From Clostridiales bacterium UBA1234 (GTDB taxonomy: Bacteria > Bacillota > Clostridia > TANB77 > UBA1234): DNA of 64,000 nt. The notes under the pieces are model-generated. The model did not search any database, was not told where the DNA came from, and saw only the letters and a program-made list of their open reading frames with translations. Positions 1-8,210 of the stretch are shown here, one piece after another; position 1 is the first letter of the stretch, and every line of letters begins with the position of its first letter. Both the position numbers and the translations under genes were made by a program. The DNA lies in assembly GCA_002308995.1 (NCBI GenBank), contig DBWQ01000007.1, forward strand, positions 10,478 through 74,477, written 5' to 3'.

Positions 1-69
1 CACAAAGCGAAAAAATCGGCATATGATACGATAGATACTTCATATAGTGAAAGAGGAGGTGTTATCCAA

Positions 70-237
70 GTGGATCCAAATGAAATGCTATATAGTATGT
101 TTCTACAAACGCTAAATCAAATGAACGAAGAGGAATTACAAAAGAGTCTTTCAAAGGCTAAAAGTGTCCTTAGTGAAAATGATTATGAGAAATTGTTAGT
201 TTTTATTGAAAATGAAAAGAAGAATCAAGGTCAATAA
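70..237 (+). CDS. Small hypothetical protein (55 aa, possibly 5'-truncated)
   Basis: A GTG start follows the ribosome site AGGAGGT by nine bases and opens a 55-codon frame that is rich in Glu, Lys and Asn. The same frame is open back to the first base of the window, so a longer protein whose start lies outside cannot be excluded. I see no signal peptide or membrane segment. It lies about 40 bases upstream of a second small gene on the same strand and is probably co-transcribed with it. I do not recognise the family. The good ribosome site and tight packing support a real gene. Confidence 0.5.
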   Translation: MDPNEMLYSMFLQTLNQMNEEELQKSLSKAKSVLSENDYEKLLVFIENEKKNQGQ

Positions 238-279
238 CTTGTTACTATCCCTCTTGAACGCCTATTAGGAGGTGGTTTG

Positions 280-564
280 ATGCCTGATCTTTCGACACTA
301 CTCCAAATGATGAAAGATAACCATATCGATTTAACTAATTTCTCACAAGGTGGCTCTGAACCCGATGCAGAGACAATGATGAAAATGCTTAAAGTAATAA
401 GCGCCATGAATACTTCTCAAAATAACGCTAGTACAAATCTTTTATACGCTTTAAAACCCTTTTTAAGAGATTCTAAGCAAAAAAAAGTTGAGCAATATGC
501 ACAACTTTTAAAGCTTTCTTCTATTATGGAGGAAATCAATAAGTCTGGAGGTGATTTTCATTAA
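280..564 (+). CDS. Small hypothetical protein (94 aa)
   Basis: The ORF could open at a TTG at 277, but the ATG at 280 is seven bases behind AGGAGG and is preferred. The protein is polar and Met-rich in its first half. Its C-terminal half looks like one basic helix-rich module (LLYALKPFLRDSKQKKVEQY). No signal peptide or membrane segment is visible. I recall short clostridial proteins with a similar Lys-rich motif but cannot name a function. It follows the 70-237 gene and overlaps the start of the next hydrophobic ORF, which suggests a small operon of three genes. Confidence 0.6.
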   Translation: MPDLSTLLQMMKDNHIDLTNFSQGGSEPDAETMMKMLKVISAMNTSQNNASTNLLYALKPFLRDSKQKKVEQYAQLLKLSSIMEEINKSGGDFH

Positions 565-679
565 CCTCCAGACTCATTTTGATAATGATTTAATTCTAAT
601 GATTGGTCTTATTCTCTTAATAGAGGGGGTTGAAGACATGACTATTTACCTATGTTTGCTAATGATTTTACTTTCATAA
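551..679 (+). CDS. Tiny hydrophobic protein (42 aa)
   Basis: A 42-codon frame overlaps the end of the preceding gene. The start could be the GTG at 551 or an ATT at 560 placed just behind the GGAGGTGA embedded in the upstream gene. The product has two hydrophobic stretches (LILMIGLILLIEG and YLCLLMILLS) split by an acidic turn, as in very small membrane proteins. There is no recognised family. The coupled overlap and the conserved-looking two-segment layout are the only support. Confidence 0.4.
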   Translation: MIFINLQTHFDNDLILMIGLILLIEGVEDMTIYLCLLMILLS

Positions 680-693
680 AGCCATGTCTTCAA
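630..693 (+). repeat. 11-bp inverted repeat at the end of the small-ORF cluster
   Basis: TTGAAGACATG (630-640) is repeated as its exact reverse complement at 683-693. The arms enclose the last codons of the 42-aa ORF. There is no T-run typical of a terminator, and the 42-base loop is long. It could mark a transcript end or a protein site. Confidence 0.4.
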
Positions 694-724
694 AATGTAT
701 TAGGACAATCTATAGAAAGTGTTT

Positions 725-1234
725 TTAAGCACTCTCTACCGCTTCCTTGATTGTTTTTTTCTTATCAATATACCCAGGAAACACTTCACTTTTTTCATTA
801 AGTCCCGCTGTATTGAATACATAATCATGTTTATCTAAAATCGTATACAACATGGTATTGGTGTTGTATACTTCAAAGCAGTTAATAATAGTTAACATCT
901 CAAAACAAGGTGCTATTGTTTGTTCTATGTAGTAATTAATCTCTGTCATAAACTCAAAAGTTCCTTGCACAATAATACTTACTGGTTTTGTTTCTTTTGG
1001 CATTTCGAGTTCAAATTCTTCTCCCAACCAGAAAACATCATCTAGTCCTTTTGGATTTTCAAATTTAAGGTTCAATCGTTTGACTAATTCTTTCATTCCT
1101 TTTTCTAATTTATCTTGAGAGATTACCATGATTTTATGATTCTGTTTTAATTCATCCCTCACATAAGGTAATAATGCTGCAAATAAATGCCATTCACTCA
1201 CGTAAAAATTACAAGCTTTTATCATTTTTTGCAT
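725..1234 (-). CDS. Hypothetical protein (169 aa)
   Basis: The ATG lies seven bases after GGAGGAGG, giving a strong start. The protein looks soluble and mixed alpha/beta: it has a hydrophobic N-terminal helix region, a predicted beta strand (SIIVQGTFEF) and a C-terminal stretch containing VFPGYIDKKKT. I find no catalytic motif that I can name. It stands alone on the minus strand with its own sigma-A-like promoter. That promoter carries two copies of a 17-base repeat, so the gene is probably under specific control. Function unknown. Confidence 0.7.
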   Translation of the reverse strand: MQKMIKACNFYVSEWHLFAALLPYVRDELKQNHKIMVISQDKLEKGMKELVKRLNLKFENPKGLDDVFWLGEEFELEMPKETKPVSIIVQGTFEFMTEINYYIEQTIAPCFEMLTIINCFEVYNTNTMLYTILDKHDYVFNTAGLNEKSEVFPGYIDKKKTIKEAVESA

Positions 1235-1266
1235 CCTTTTTCCTCCTCCTTCATTTGTCTATGATA

Positions 1267-1295
1267 AGATTACCATATTTTGGAAATTGTGTCAA
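1267..1295 (-). promoter_or_regulatory. Sigma-A-like promoter of the 725-1234 gene
   Basis: On the minus strand TTGACA (1290-1295) is followed after exactly 17 bases by TAATCT (1267-1272). The spacer contains one copy of a 17-base repeat, and a second copy lies directly upstream of the -35 box. Confidence 0.6.
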
Positions 1296-1317
1296 TAATA
1301 ATTACCATATTTTGGAA
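1269..1317. repeat. Two 17-bp direct repeats spaced 32 bp, probable operator
   Basis: ATTACCATATTTTGGAA occurs at 1269-1285 and again at 1301-1317. Start-to-start spacing is 32 bases, about three helical turns. The core CCATATTTTGG is an imperfect palindrome. One copy sits between the -35 and -10 boxes and the other just upstream, as expected for a repressor or dual-site regulator. Confidence 0.6.
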
Positions 1318-1390
1318 TATTTTTCTCTTCCATGATGCACACTAACTCTGGTAGCTATCCTACCAAACACTTACTCATAGGAGGTAATTA

Positions 1391-1543
1391 GTGAAAAAAA
1401 TTATCTTATATTCCATTTTGGTTTTTTGGTGGTATTTAATGTTTCCCAGACATTCTTATTGGGAGAGTTCTTCCTCATTTTCAAGCGAAGCCTTGTGTAC
1501 AATTCATGGTAAGGAAATTCGATTAAAGTGGTTTTGCTTTTAG
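1391..1543 (+). CDS. Small membrane-anchored protein (50 aa)
   Basis: A GTG start lies five bases behind AGGAGGT. The product opens with two lysines and a hydrophobic segment (IILYSILVFWWYLMF), then a Ser-rich linker and a basic tail. This looks like a signal anchor or a short secreted peptide. It lies upstream of murA on the same strand, but a separate promoter precedes murA. I do not recognise the family. A real gene is favoured by the ribosome site. Confidence 0.45.
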   Translation: MKKIILYSILVFWWYLMFPRHSYWESSSSFSSEALCTIHGKEIRLKWFCF

Positions 1544-1566
1544 TCTTTGAGTGCTTAATTTTCCTC

Positions 1567-1595
1567 TTGTCTTCTTTCCTTGAATATGATATATT
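1567..1595 (+). promoter_or_regulatory. Sigma-A-like promoter of murA
   Basis: TTGTCT (1567-1572) and TATATT (1590-1595) are separated by 17 bases. They lie about 60 bases before the murA start codon. Confidence 0.5.
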
Positions 1596-1653
1596 TTTCG
1601 TGAGTGACTAACGAATTGAGAAAATATAAATCACTGAAAGAAAGAGGTTTTTT

Positions 1654-2923
1654 ATGGATAAATTATTAATTAAGGGTGGCACAAAGCTTTCACGGAAAAG
1701 TTGTCATTAATGGTGCCAAAAATTCTGCTGTTGCCATTTTGCCAGCTACCATCTTAATCAAAGGAAAATGTAGAATTGATAACTTACCAAATATCTCGGA
1801 TGTAACGCTTTGCTATGAAATTTTAGAGAGCTTGGGTGCTGAGATTACCTACATTTCTCCTAATGAAATTGAAATTGACTGTACCAATATTACTAAAACA
1901 GAAGTTCCATATGAATTTACACAAAAGGCGCGTGCTTCTTATTATTTTATTGGTTCTCTTTTAAGTAGATTTAAAAAGGCTAATGTTGGTTCTTCTGGCG
2001 GGTGCAATATTGGTTCTCGTCCTATTGATCAACATATTAAAGCTTTTGAAGCATTAGGTGCTAAAATTGACTCGGAAGGTGGGACCATCAAAGCAGAGGC
2101 TCCTGAGCTAAAAGGCAATACTATTTACTTTGATGTTGTTAGTGTTGGAGCTACCATTAATGCTATATTGGCGGCTACTTTGGCAGAAGGGACAACACAA
2201 ATTGAAAATGCTGCAAAAGAGCCTCATGTAGTAGATGTGGCAAACTTTTTAAATAATATGGGTGCTAACATTAGGGGGGCTGGCACAGATATTATTAAAA
2301 TCACGGGTGTCAAAGAGCTTACTGGTGGAGCAACATATTCTATTGTTCCTGACCAAATTGAAGCGGGTACATTTTTGATGGCAGCGGCTGCCTCAAAAGG
2401 TGATGTTACTGTAACGAACTGTATTGCAACGCACTTAGCCTCTATTACTGCAAAACTTGAAGAAATGGGCTTAGAAGTGACTGAAAACGATGATGGTGAT
2501 GAAGTGCGCGTAAGATATGTCAAACGTCCTACCAAAGCTACTATTAAAACCATGCCATATCCGGGATTTCCTACAGACATGCAAGCACAGACGGGTGTAG
2601 TTTTAGCCTTGGCAGAAGGAACAAGCATCATTAATGAAGGAATTTTTGAATCGAGATTTCGTTATACAGAAGAACTTTGTAAGATGGGAGCTCAGATTAC
2701 TGTCAATGGGAAATCTGCTATTTTTGAAGGCGTTGAAGAACTTCATGGATGTCCTGTTTCTGCCTCCGATTTACGTGCTGGTGCTGCGTTAATTATTGCA
2801 GGAATTGCAGCTACTGGTGAAACAACTGTATCTGGCATTGAATATGTCGATCGTGGTTACGAGAATATTGAGAAAAAATTTAACTCTTTGGGAGCAAACA
2901 TCACTAGAATTAGTGAGTCATAA
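1654..2923 (+). CDS. murA: UDP-N-acetylglucosamine 1-carboxyvinyltransferase, CGG-recoded
   Basis: MurA transfers enolpyruvate from PEP to UDP-GlcNAc, the first committed step of peptidoglycan synthesis in the cytosol. The family N-terminus (MDKLLIKGGTKLS) starts at the ATG at 1654 behind AAAGAGG. After codon 13 the frame meets CGG at 1693, and the rest of the enzyme is one base further on. Reading CGGA as Gly gives LSGKVVINGAKNS, the expected family sequence and a normal length (422 aa). The PEP-binding cysteine is in SSGGCNIGSRPIDQHI. Without the shift the frame stops five codons after CGG. A GTG at 1676 could start the downstream frame but has no ribosome site and would lose the first strand of the fold. 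Confidence 0.93.
1693..1696 (+). other. CGG recoding site in murA (CGGA read as Gly)
   Basis: The zero-frame order is TCA-CGG-AAA-AGT. The restored order is TCA-(CGGA)-AAA-GTT, Ser-Gly-Lys-Val. Confidence 0.85.
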
Positions 2924-2957
2924 GAAGTATCAAAAGAGCAAGTCAGGAGAAGTACAT

Positions 2958-3740
2958 ATGATTAAATTTTGTAATTTGTTTAGTGGTAGTAGTGGAAACT
3001 CAACTTTTATTGAGACACAGACCACTAGATTATTAATAGATGCCGGTATGTCATGTCAAAAAATATCAAAAGCATTAGAAAGCCTTCAAGTTTCACTAAA
3101 AGAAGTGGACGGAATTTTGATTTCTCATGAACATTCTGATCACATCAAAGGAATTGAAACAATTTCGAAAAAATATGAAATTCCTATTTATGCTACCGAA
3201 AAGACATGGGAAGCGATGAAAGGATTAAATGTTTCCTCTTCTTGCAAACAATTTTTTGTTCCCAATGTTTCGTTTGCGATTGGTGATATTCAAGTTGTAC
3301 CATTTTCAATTCCTCACGATGCTGTAGATCCATGTGCTTTTAATCTTTTTCATGAGAATCGAAAAATCACGGTTGCTACCGATATAGGTCATTTAGATGA
3401 ATCGTTAATGCAAAAAATGTATGCCAGTGATATTTTGCTGATTGAATCGAATTATGATACAGCCACACTGCTTTGCGGACCATATCCCTATTTGTTAAAA
3501 AAACGAATTCAAGGTGATTTTGGACATCTTTCTAATGAGGTAACTAGCAAGGCCCTAAAAACGATTTATGAAAATGGAGCAAACCATATTGTGCTTGGGC
3601 ATTTAAGTAAAGAAAACAATTTCCCGGAACTAGCCTATCAAACTGTTTTAAATGAGCTCGAGACTTCTCATTGCGGTCTTCCTTTTACCTTAAGTGTTGC
3701 TCATAGAGATACCATAGATGAAGTAATCGAACTATCGTAA
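2958..3740 (+). CDS. walJ: Metallo-beta-lactamase-fold hydrolase, WalJ/YycJ family
   Basis: This is a 260-residue cytosolic metallo-beta-lactamase-fold protein of the WalJ (YycJ) group, thought to act as a nuclease that links wall growth and DNA replication. The zinc motif SHEHSDH is present, with a later histidine in LGHLSKENN. The start is the ATG at 2958 behind AGGAG, which gives the family N-terminus MIKFCNLFSGSSGN. The frame is open further upstream but overlaps murA out of frame. It is followed at once by rlmH, as in many Firmicutes, although here walK and walR lie 26 kb away. Confidence 0.9.
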   Translation: MIKFCNLFSGSSGNSTFIETQTTRLLIDAGMSCQKISKALESLQVSLKEVDGILISHEHSDHIKGIETISKKYEIPIYATEKTWEAMKGLNVSSSCKQFFVPNVSFAIGDIQVVPFSIPHDAVDPCAFNLFHENRKITVATDIGHLDESLMQKMYASDILLIESNYDTATLLCGPYPYLLKKRIQGDFGHLSNEVTSKALKTIYENGANHIVLGHLSKENNFPELAYQTVLNELETSHCGLPFTLSVAHRDTIDEVIELS

Positions 3741-3763
3741 TTTGAAATAGAGGTGCTCTTAAG

Positions 3764-4243
3764 ATGAATCTAAAAATCATTTGTGTGGGAAAAATTAAAG
3801 AACAAGCTTTAACAGAATTAATTGCTGAATATCAAAAACGTATTGCAAAATATGCTAGTTTAGAAATGATTGAGCTTTCTGATGAGCCTATTCCTGAAAA
3901 CTTTTCTGCAAAAGAGGCAGAACTTATCAAGAAAAAAGAAGGCGAAAAAATGGCAAAGGTAATCAAACCTTCTGACTATGTCATTTGCCTTGATTTAAAA
4001 GGAAAAGAACTAACATCCATAGAATTTGCACAAACTTTAGAACAAATCCCTGTTCAAGGGTTTAGTACAATTGATTTTGTAATTGGAGGTTCTTTAGGTA
4101 TTGACTCTAAAATTGTTGCAAGCAGTAATTTGGTTTTATCCTTCTCAAAACTTACTTTCCCGCATCAATTATTTCGTGTTTTTCTACTAGAACAAATCTT
4201 TAGAGGATTTAAAATTAATCACCATGAAAAGTATCATTTATAA
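3764..4243 (+). CDS. rlmH: 23S rRNA pseudouridine-1915 N3-methyltransferase
   Basis: RlmH is a SPOUT-class methyltransferase that modifies pseudouridine 1915 in helix 69 of 23S rRNA on the assembled ribosome. The 159-residue length is exactly typical. The N-terminus MNLKIICVGKIKE, the SAM loop VIGGSLGID and the C-terminal FRGFKINHHEKYHL are all family signatures. AGAGGTG precedes the ATG. It lies 23 bases after walJ and is followed by an intrinsic terminator. Confidence 0.95.
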   Translation: MNLKIICVGKIKEQALTELIAEYQKRIAKYASLEMIELSDEPIPENFSAKEAELIKKKEGEKMAKVIKPSDYVICLDLKGKELTSIEFAQTLEQIPVQGFSTIDFVIGGSLGIDSKIVASSNLVLSFSKLTFPHQLFRVFLLEQIFRGFKINHHEKYHL

Positions 4244-4275
4244 AAGAATTGCACTTGCTGCAGTTCTTTTTTTCT
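4243..4275 (+). terminator. Intrinsic terminator after rlmH
   Basis: AAAGAATTGCA (4243-4253) pairs with TGCAGTTCTTT (4259-4269) over a five-base loop and runs into a T-tract. It ends the murA-walJ-rlmH unit. Confidence 0.8.
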
Positions 4276-4280
4276 TTCTG

Positions 4281-4670
4281 CTACCTTTTACAAATAGAAT
4301 ATTTCTCCACCTTCATAGGAACGACTTGCCTAGAAAAGCCAGGAAGTTTAAGGGAGTACTCATAATCCACTTTCAAAAAAATTTCTTCTCCATATGCCAC
4401 CTTTTTTGCCGTGTAATCCAAATGAATTTGTTTTTTTTGAAATCCTTGCTTTTCTAAATCCTCCAAGAGCATGTTTCCTTCTTTTTTGGTTAAATAGCCA
4501 TACTCCTCTAACACAAAAACATACTTCATGCAAACACTGGATAGTTTTTCATACCAAATATATGGCATGATAATTTGTATTGCCGATACTAATAATGTTG
4601 AAATAATCATCATGCCAATGGCAATCACCAACGGTGTAGTAATAATAGAACTTCCTTTTTGATTTTTCAT
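4281..4670 (-). CDS. TadE-like small pseudopilin
   Basis: This 129-residue protein starts with a short polar leader (MKNQKGSS) and one long hydrophobic helix, followed by an extracytoplasmic domain. That is the layout of TadE/TadF minor pilins of Tad-type systems. It is the last gene of the minus-strand cluster 10295-4281 and lies nine bases after another protein of the same type. Exact function is inferred from layout and neighbours; sequence similarity is not decisive by eye. Confidence 0.6.
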   Translation of the reverse strand: MKNQKGSSIITTPLVIAIGMMIISTLLVSAIQIIMPYIWYEKLSSVCMKYVFVLEEYGYLTKKEGNMLLEDLEKQGFQKKQIHLDYTAKKVAYGEEIFLKVDYEYSLKLPGFSRQVVPMKVEKYSICKR

Positions 4671-4679
4671 AGTTTCTCC

Positions 4680-5171
4680 TTAATGCTTTGGCATTTCTAA
4701 ATACACATCTTCATGTACTTGAAATGTGAATACTTTTTCTAAGTATTTCGCTAAAATAATGGGTTTCACTTTCACCATTACAACTGTGTGAATCACTCTT
4801 CCTTCTGTTCTTTTTTGGGTAAAAGCATCTTTTTTATTGGGTGGATAGATTTGATACTCTTCTATCAAAACTTTTTGAATCAATCCCTCACGGTTTTCTA
4901 AAGCGTCATTTAAATGATAGTTTTTTTGTAACATCGTGCGGAAAAATTTTTCATATTCTTTGGTATGATAACTAAAATCATCGATATTAGCGCGAGTTTT
5001 ATTGACGGAAAGAACGGCCGATTTATTGATGAAATACATGTCTGTTTTTATGGTATGAATCAGGCCGTTTACCGTTCCTATCAATATAGCAATCACCAAC
5101 ATAACAATCACAAGACTAATTCCGACGATTATCATCATAGCAGGAAGAATGTTTCCTTGATTTTGTTTCAT
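4680..5171 (-). CDS. TadE/TadG-like membrane-anchored protein
   Basis: A 163-residue protein with leader MKQNQGN, a hydrophobic segment (about residues 9-32) and a polar exterior domain. It shares the start pattern and size class of the neighbouring 4281-4670 product, so the two are probably paired minor pilins of the Tad-like cluster. It starts ten bases after the 5181-6846 gene, in the same operon. No catalytic motif is visible. Confidence 0.55.
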   Translation of the reverse strand: MKQNQGNILPAMMIIVGISLVIVMLVIAILIGTVNGLIHTIKTDMYFINKSAVLSVNKTRANIDDFSYHTKEYEKFFRTMLQKNYHLNDALENREGLIQKVLIEEYQIYPPNKKDAFTQKRTEGRVIHTVVMVKVKPIILAKYLEKVFTFQVHEDVYLEMPKH

Positions 5172-5180
5172 AGTACTCCT

Positions 5181-6846
5181 TTATTTAATATATTGGGATA
5201 AATCACGATTATAAATGGTATTCCATGCTTCAAACACATCTATCTCAACTCTTTGTGTCACAGTTCCAACTTCTGAGCTTGCTTTAATCACAATTTCGTA
5301 TGGTTTTCTGATACGAGTAAACAATTCATTTTCCGGTATCTCAAAGGCGTTTTTATCCCTTTGTCTTAACGAATTCCACGAGTGAAGTGTCTGCTTCGTT
5401 TGATAAGGAATCAGATAGCGAAGTGTATAATAGGCATGTTCCTCTCCTTCACTTTTCACTTTCATTTTCTTTGGCATACGGTAAGAAGCTTCAAACTCTT
5501 GCAAAGAAGCAAAGCGTGTTTTTTGTCCTCTCTGTTTTGGTTCATCCCACTCAAATTGTTTGGTAAGTGTGTCAAATGTCAAAATGCTTTTTTCTCCTGC
5601 AACTTCTAGCATCACTCTTTCCGCATATTTTGCATCTACTTCCACTTCAATCACTTGCCCTGCCATCACAAATGGTATGGATGTTTTTTTCGCCACTAGC
5701 AAATTGGTCAACTTTTCTATGCCATTTGCATGAGTGGATACTCGATGCACATCAATGGAGACAATCTGTGGCATAACTCCTTTTTCATTCTGGCGATTGA
5801 CATCTTTTACAAATACATTACGATCCTTTTCTTCTATCACTTCCTCCTCGGGAAGCATTTCTCCTGAATAGATGGTAATGAAGCATTCTTTTTCATCATA
5901 CATCGGTAAGTCTCCTTGGAAACAAGTTTCTAGCATTGCCATACATTTAATCGAAATTTGTTTTTGAGAAGCACTCCCCAAATCTGATTTTGGTATCGTC
6001 AAAAGATAAGTTGAGATAACTTCTGTTTGTTTCGATACGGTAGTGCAATCTCTAGAGACTCCCTCCACCCATAATTCTGTACGCAATTGTTTAATATCGT
6101 CAACTTCCGCATAGCCAGAAAGATTTTCGACATTAGCTCCATAAGAAACAGAAATCAAAAGATCTTCGCCATTTTCTGAAAAATGATAGGAAAGGCCTTG
6201 GTCAACATTAAGGTTTGCAATTAAGCTTGCATCTGCTGCCATAGGTTTGATATAAAAGGTTGCACTCCAATATACTCCATTTGCATCTTTTTTTCTTACT
6301 TCTATCACGCCGTTTGTTTGCCATGTAGCAACGTTTTCTACTCTGGTTTTATTTAAGCCAATCATAGGCGCAGTGAAGTCATATTCTGTATCATTTCTCC
6401 ACAAGTGTTCAGAAAGCATGTATTCCTTTTGTTTTTGCGTTTGATATTTGGTAATATCTGACCACGATTCTACTCCTCCAGAGATTTCAACGTAGGGCCA
6501 ATATAATGGGTTTGTACCAGAATCATAATCATAAGGAAACACTGGATTATGAACCTCTTTTCCTTGATAATTTTGTCCCAAAACCCAATATTCTCCTCTT
6601 TGATGATTTTTCTCCCACTTTCCGTCTGAAACATTCTTCCATCTTTGTCCGTGTTGTTATCATTTCAGGTGTTCCATAAACAAATAAATGGTAGTTTTGA
6701 TAGATTTCTTCGTTAATCCTATATCCATTCAAGTTTTCGGTTGGAATTTCCATCACACCAAGCATATACAAAAAGCCAGAATCGGAAGCAAAACACATAG
6801 AAGATACTAACCATAAAATCATGACACCTAACAATCTTTTTTTCAT
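5181..6846 (-). CDS. Large secreted protein of the Tad-like cluster, CGG-recoded
   Basis: The 554-residue product has an N-terminal signal peptide (MKKRLLGVMILWLVSSMCFA) and an all-beta-looking exterior region. The first 65 codons are in one frame and the rest in the next. The break is at CGG 6649-6651. Reading CGGA as Gly gives MITTGQRWKNVSDGKWEK and then runs straight into the RGEYWVLGQNYQGKEVHNP region. A second CGG (6622) exists only in the abandoned frame. I do not recognise the domain; similar large proteins occur beside clostridial SLH/Tad genes. The signal peptide and location suggest a surface or pilus-associated role. Confidence 0.8.
6648..6651 (-). other. CGG recoding site in the 5181-6846 gene (CGGA read as Gly)
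   Basis: Minus-strand zero frame: ACA-CGG-ACA-AAG. Restored: ACA-(CGGA)-CAA-AGA, Thr-Gly-Gln-Arg. It is the first in-frame CGG met by the ribosome. Confidence 0.8.
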
Positions 6847-6862
6847 TTTGTATCCTTTCTAC

Positions 6863-6910
6863 GGCTTAAAATAGAAAACGTTAGGGGTAACAGATTTCCT
6901 ATTTTAAGCC
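6863..6910 (-). promoter_or_regulatory. Long hairpin in the leader of the 5181-6846 gene
   Basis: GGCTTAAAATAG (6863-6874) and its exact complement CTATTTTAAGCC (6899-6910) form a 12-bp stem with a 24-base loop. The stem ends about 16 bases before the ATG of the secreted-protein gene and lies 38 bases past the SLH gene stop. There is no T-run. It may be a structured leader or a processing or stability element. I cannot match it to a known riboswitch. Confidence 0.45.
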
Positions 6911-6947
6911 ATTTTCGTGGCATATTTTTAATCAAAAATTTGTCACA

Positions 6948-8210
6948 TTAGTTAATTTTGGAAAAATAAAATTCTGGAAGTTCATTTTCTCTTCGGTAGT
7001 AATCTACTTGGTAGCTGCCAAAAATTTTTTGTCCTATTTCAATAAAGTCATGTTCTTGCCCTGCAAATTTATCATTGACTTTTTCTTTGATATACTCTGC
7101 AATCTGTGAAGCTTGATAAGATCCAAACTCTCCTTCAAGTGCTTTTTCAAGCCTTTTGCTTAAATAGCTTTCCACATAATTTCCCTTTTGGAACTCATGA
7201 TAATCCTCCCAAAGCTTAGAAATAACTATTTTCAAATAACAATGATTACTAAATACATCTACATGGCTACTTTCTTTTAAGTCGTATCCATTACTTTGAT
7301 AATAGATAAAGCAAAAATCGTGCGCACCATTGGAAACTCGCTTTTCATTCGCACCATATAAAATGGCTAACTGATAACTATTATCTATTGCAGGATACTG
7401 CACAACTCCTACATAACCTGTTTCATTAACTAAGTTTTGAATGACTTTGATTACTTTTGAGGTGTCAAAAATATCACTTGTAATTTTTTGATGATTTACT
7501 GTTTGATACCTACCTTCATCGGTAACAAATAAAGAGCCTTTTTGAATTTCAAAATTTACATCATCATAAAGTGTTCCTTTTTTACTATGATTTTGATAAT
7601 TAGCATATGCCAGAGACTTTTCTAAAGGATACAGCTTGTCCAAAGCTAGTTTTCTTTTCATTTGGGTAGCTCTTTGAATCATAACCACAGCCTCCGCCCT
7701 AGTAACCGGTTGATTTCCTCTAAAAGTTTTATCCTCATATCCTTTAATAACGCCAAGTGCCACTAGTTTTGAGGTGGTTTGTTCCTCATAAGCAGAAAGA
7801 TCTGTTAACTTAGAGGAAGTTTTTTCAACTTCCTCCAATGGCAGATACCTTGCAAGAATAGTCGCTACATCATATCTTGTCATTTTCTTTTTAACCTCTT
7901 TCTTTTCTTCCTCTGTAATATATCCTCTTCTTTCTGCTGTCAGCAAATAAGCATCTGGATATAATACTGTTCCCTCTACTTCTAAAAAATCCTTGGAAGA
8001 AGTCAATAGCATCTTGACAAACTCTGGAAGTGTAATAGTACGATTTGGCTGAAAAGTACCATTTTCATAACCGCAAACCATTTGATCAAGCTGTGCATCT
8101 ATAATTTGTTCCTTGGCCCAGTGATGATGAATATCTACAAGTTCTTGTGCATAAACTACTTGCCTACTCATGAATAAAACAATCATTCCTAGTATTATTT
8201 TTTTTAACAT
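6948..8210 (-). CDS. S-layer homology (SLH) domain surface protein
   Basis: The 420-residue protein has a signal peptide (MLKKIILGMIVLFMSRQVVYA) and three SLH modules in the first half: one at about residues 28-70 (HHWAKEQIIDAQ, GYENGTFQPNRTIT), a weaker middle one, and one at about 136-180 (GVIKGYEDKTFRGNQPVTRAEA). SLH modules bind pyruvylated secondary wall polymers. The C-terminal half is an uncharacterised exterior domain. Its ATG overlaps the stop of the upstream gene by seven bases, so the two are translationally coupled within the Tad-like operon. Confidence 0.85.
   Translation of the reverse strand: MLKKIILGMIVLFMSRQVVYAQELVDIHHHWAKEQIIDAQLDQMVCGYENGTFQPNRTITLPEFVKMLLTSSKDFLEVEGTVLYPDAYLLTAERRGYITEEEKKEVKKKMTRYDVATILARYLPLEEVEKTSSKLTDLSAYEEQTTSKLVALGVIKGYEDKTFRGNQPVTRAEAVVMIQRATQMKRKLALDKLYPLEKSLAYANYQNHSKKGTLYDDVNFEIQKGSLFVTDEGRYQTVNHQKITSDIFDTSKVIKVIQNLVNETGYVGVVQYPAIDNSYQLAILYGANEKRVSNGAHDFCFIYYQSNGYDLKESSHVDVFSNHCYLKIVISKLWEDYHEFQKGNYVESYLSKRLEKALEGEFGSYQASQIAEYIKEKVNDKFAGQEHDFIEIGQKIFGSYQVDYYRRENELPEFYFSKIN

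Noticed and set aside
2224..2631. 135-codon minus-strand ORF inside murA
   Set aside because: No ribosome site; antisense shadow of a conserved gene.
1676..2923. murA starting at GTG 1676
   Set aside because: No ribosome site, and the conserved N-terminus encoded from ATG 1654 would be lost; the CGG rule joins both.
6622..6624. Second CGG in the 6547-6846 frame as the shift site
   Set aside because: The ribosome meets CGG 6649 first; shifting there gives a better protein and takes 6622 out of frame.
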